NCBI GenBank assembly: GCA_900550765.1 | Contig: URTC01000090.1 | Coordinates: 1 to 6,877, forward strand | Source of the DNA: an uncultured Clostridia bacterium | GTDB lineage: Bacteria; Bacillota; Clostridia; Christensenellales; QALW01 | Reading direction: 5' to 3' | DNA: 6,877 bases | In this document: piece by piece, positions 5,013 through 6,877 of the stretch | Layout: every line of letters starts with the position of its first letter | Numbering within the stretch: position 1 is the first letter of the stretch | Made by a program: the position numbers and the translations under genes | The notes under the pieces: generated by a model | What the model saw: only the letters and a program-made list of their open reading frames with translations | What the model was told of the DNA's origin: nothing | Database searches by the model: none

Positions 5013-6320
5013 TTATTCTAAAATAATACACAGAAAGGAATATCCGTTTAAGGTTTCGGGAAGCGCGCATGTCTGCCAGATGTGCGTTTCATCGGTGAGG
5101 CGGCAGCTCTTGATTTTCTGCCTGCAGCCGGAAAGAGTAAGCGATAGCGGTACGGCGTTGGGAGTGGTGTTGGCAAGCACCAGGCAGCAGTCACCGTCCT
5201 TTTGGGCACCGACGGCATAGAGGCCCGGCGTATCACAGGAAACAGTGACGGCATTTTGCCGCTTATACAGCTCGTTAAATGCCAAAAAGGCATAATAGGC
5301 GGCAAAGGGTTCGCGCGTCAGCGGATGGAAAAGGCCGCCGTATATGCTTACGCCCAGGCGGGCGTCGTAAAACATAGCGCTGTCAAGGGAAGAATCCTGC
5401 ATGGCCAGCAGCATGCCCGCGGTTAAAGCGGCGTGATAGGCGGTGCCGCGTTTGTCGGCTTCAAAGTTCCATTCATTGCAAGTATGTTCAGTATGAGAAA
5501 AGCCTTCCTCATCCAGCCGCTTCCTGACGTACTCGGCAAAAAACTTGGTTTCCTCTATGCTGCCGTAACTGTGCCAGGAGAAGAAATCAAGCGGGCAGCC
5601 ATTTTCTTTTACATAGGCTAAAAAGCTATTAAAAAAGTCAAAGTAGTAGCGGAACGTTTCTGCATCGGGGCCCTCTTTGCGGGTCAGCGCGTAGAACCCG
5701 CAGCTGGCGTAGCCGCCGATTTTTAAATGCGGGAATTTTTCTTTTAAATAGCGGGAAGCTACAGCATAAAGAGCAAAATATTGCTCTTTGGTTCCGTGCC
5801 ACATCTGGTTGGTATTTATATTTTCATAATTATCCGGTTCGTTCCAGATCTCCCAGTAGAGGATATTATAATGATATCCGTTTGCCCAGCCCTGGGTATA
5901 ATGCCGGATAATACCTTCACATATTTTTGCCCATTTTAAAGTATCCTTGGGCGGATCGATTCGGTAGGATTTGATACACGCCTGATTTTCTATCGTTACG
6001 CCCAGCCGGAAGAACGGTTCGGCACCGCTTTGTACTAAAGCTTCCAGCAGCATATCGGTAAAGGTGAAATCGTAGGCGGCCGGATCCTCCGGATCCGCGT
6101 CAAAATCCCGGAATAGATTGGGAATGTCCACAAAACAGCCGCCCCCAAAACGGCCGCCCACATCGTGCAGGCGGGAGAAAGGGATGCCGGCTTCGCTTAA
6201 GTAGCGGAACATGCTGAAATCGAATCCGCCGAATGTTCCTAAAAACGGAGGCTGTCCTACGCCGTGCATGGGCTTGATGCTGCCTTTGGTTGCAGAGAAA
6301 TCTGCGGTTATTTTTGTCAT
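5013..6320 (-). CDS. GH39-like glycoside hydrolase (beta-xylosidase type), cytoplasmic
   Basis: This 435-residue protein looks like a clan GH-A retaining glycosidase nearest to family 39 (beta-xylosidases, alpha-L-iduronidases). Visible marks are FSRLHDVGG (48-56), the acid/base block WEIWNEPDN (156-164, Glu161), SWHSYG (249-254) on a barrel strand, and CNEWNFE (281-287), whose Glu283 is the expected nucleophile. The spacing of about 120 residues between the two glutamates fits the family. The barrel covers about 15-350; residues 355-435 look like the C-terminal beta-sandwich. It is shorter than typical GH39 xylosidases (around 500). There is no signal peptide, so it should act on small imported sugars. 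ATG 6320 follows GAGGTG (plus-strand 6327-6332), which overlaps the stop of the upstream transporter, only 10 bases away, so the two are co-transcribed. The exact substrate cannot be read from sequence. Confidence 0.85.
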   Translation of the reverse strand: MTKITADFSATKGSIKPMHGVGQPPFLGTFGGFDFSMFRYLSEAGIPFSRLHDVGGRFGGGCFVDIPNLFRDFDADPEDPAAYDFTFTDMLLEALVQSGAEPFFRLGVTIENQACIKSYRIDPPKDTLKWAKICEGIIRHYTQGWANGYHYNILYWEIWNEPDNYENINTNQMWHGTKEQYFALYAVASRYLKEKFPHLKIGGYASCGFYALTRKEGPDAETFRYYFDFFNSFLAYVKENGCPLDFFSWHSYGSIEETKFFAEYVRKRLDEEGFSHTEHTCNEWNFEADKRGTAYHAALTAGMLLAMQDSSLDSAMFYDARLGVSIYGGLFHPLTREPFAAYYAFLAFNELYKRQNAVTVSCDTPGLYAVGAQKDGDCCLVLANTTPNAVPLSLTLSGCRQKIKSCRLTDETHIWQTCALPETLNGYSFLCIILE

Positions 6321-6330
6321 TTTTTACACC

Positions 6331-6750
6331 TCACAAAAGTTTTATAATTACCAGTGATGCAATGCCCAAAATCAGGCCCAACACCGATTTAAGATTCAGT
6401 TTTTCTTTAAATACTGCAGCGGATACCACGGCACAGATGATCATACTGCCGCCGTTGCTTAGGGGAAATAAAATAATGGGGGGAAGAATTCCCGCGGCAA
6501 TAGTGGAAACCTGAGATATAATAAATACCGCTGCTGAAAGTGCCAAACCGCATAAAAGAATCTTTTTAGGAATATGTGTATCGGTTTCTTTAGCTTTTGC
6601 CAGGCTCCGGGTTTTCAGCACCAGAAACATGAAAAAACTTACAATCGCGGAGAGAAGAAAGGCCAGAAAGTTGAAAGTTGCCGCATTTCCGCCCTCTACG
6701 TATTTTGAAAACATCATCTGTACCAGCATGGTGCTGCCGTTGGCCAACAT
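6331..6750 (-). CDS. DMT/EamA-type transporter, C-terminal half (probably part of a stop-interrupted gene)
   Basis: The 139 residues from ATG 6750 resemble the second five-helix repeat of a drug/metabolite transporter (DMT superfamily) that moves a small molecule across the inner membrane. Likely helices lie at 27-46, 62-80, 85-113 (probably two, with GGSMIICAVVSAAVF) and 119-137. The final FKEKLNLKSVLGLILGIASL (114-133) is the characteristic end of an EamA repeat. ATG 6750 is a poor start: the 20 bases before it have no ribosome binding site, and the open frame continues upstream for 14 more codons whose residues (FKSFLLLILS) complete the first helix of the repeat. Further upstream is an in-frame TAA at 6793-6795 and then more transporter-like sequence in the same frame. 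I favour a nonsense-broken full-length transporter; a separate half-size protein is possible. Its stop overlaps the glycosidase ribosome binding site. Confidence 0.65.
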   Translation of the reverse strand: MLANGSTMLVQMMFSKYVEGGNAATFNFLAFLLSAIVSFFMFLVLKTRSLAKAKETDTHIPKKILLCGLALSAAVFIISQVSTIAAGILPPIILFPLSNGGSMIICAVVSAAVFKEKLNLKSVLGLILGIASLVIIKLL

Positions 6751-6792
6751 GGAAAGGATAAGCAGCAGAAATGATTTAAAAGCAAAAGCAGC

Positions 6793-6876
6793 TTAAAATT
6801 TATAGGAGCCGCCGATAAGCAGAAAGACCGAAACGATTAATAAAAGCACGCCGAGCAAATGACAGGCAGAAATCCT
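6793..6876 (-). pseudogene. DMT/EamA-type transporter, end of N-terminal half, truncated by TAA (continues past window edge)
   Basis: From the right edge, this frame reads 27 residues on the - strand and stops at TAA (plus-strand 6793-6795). The residues RISACHLLGVLLLIVSVFLL followed by IGGSYKF match in pattern the end of an EamA repeat: a short charged turn, then a glycine-containing hydrophobic helix. They parallel LNLKSVLGLILGIASLVIIK at the end of the second half downstream, the internal duplication expected of a ten-helix DMT protein. The stop falls in the loop that would join the two repeats, in the same frame as the downstream half. The rest of the first half lies outside the window. 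Short visible length limits confidence, and a true stop for a half-size transporter cannot be excluded. Confidence 0.55.
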
Positions 6877-6877
6877 A

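Noticed and set aside
1..6877. CRISPR array, insertion sequence, phage or defence island
   Set aside because: No repeat-spacer pattern, transposase, integrase, terminal repeats or defence-type protein is visible; the genes are housekeeping or metabolic.

Overview
The window reads as ordinary chromosome from a Gram-positive member of the Clostridia (Bacillota). This is an inference from strong AGGAG-type ribosome binding sites, sigma-A-type TTGACA/TATAAT promoters, U-tailed hairpin terminators, a tRNA-Leu with A at the wobble position, and protein flavour (MscL with a C-terminal CxxC...CxxC module, the long form of adenylosuccinate lyase). The species cannot be named from the sequence. No CRISPR array, insertion sequence, phage gene or rRNA is visible.

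Left part, + strand (1-1212): the 3' end of proA followed 33 bases later by complete proC, the last two steps of proline synthesis from glutamate, almost certainly one operon that begins outside the window. A gene-free stretch of about 320 bases follows, ending in a textbook promoter that drives a lone tRNA-Leu(AAG) with its own terminator (1483-1654).

Middle, + strand (1655-4794): an unrecognised seven-helix membrane protein (1828-2637), the mechanosensitive channel mscL (2718-3155) and purB (3316-4746). Each has its own candidate promoter, and the last two have clear terminators, so these look like separately transcribed housekeeping genes rather than a pathway operon.

Right part, - strand (4969-6877): a convergent unit read from the right edge leftwards. 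It consists of a DMT/EamA-type transporter and, 10 bases downstream, a cytoplasmic GH39-like glycoside hydrolase with its own terminator. The transporter reading frame is interrupted by an in-frame TAA at 6793-6795. The first half (partial) and second half lie in the same frame on either side of the stop, and the second half has no ribosome binding site, so it is most likely a broken gene, less likely a split pair of half-transporters.

I found no convincing wholly new multi-gene system. The points most worth a second look are the A34 tRNA-Leu, the zinc-ribbon-like tail on MscL, the stop-interrupted transporter next to the glycosidase, and the uncharacterised seven-helix protein with a cUUCGg hairpin directly before its ribosome binding site.
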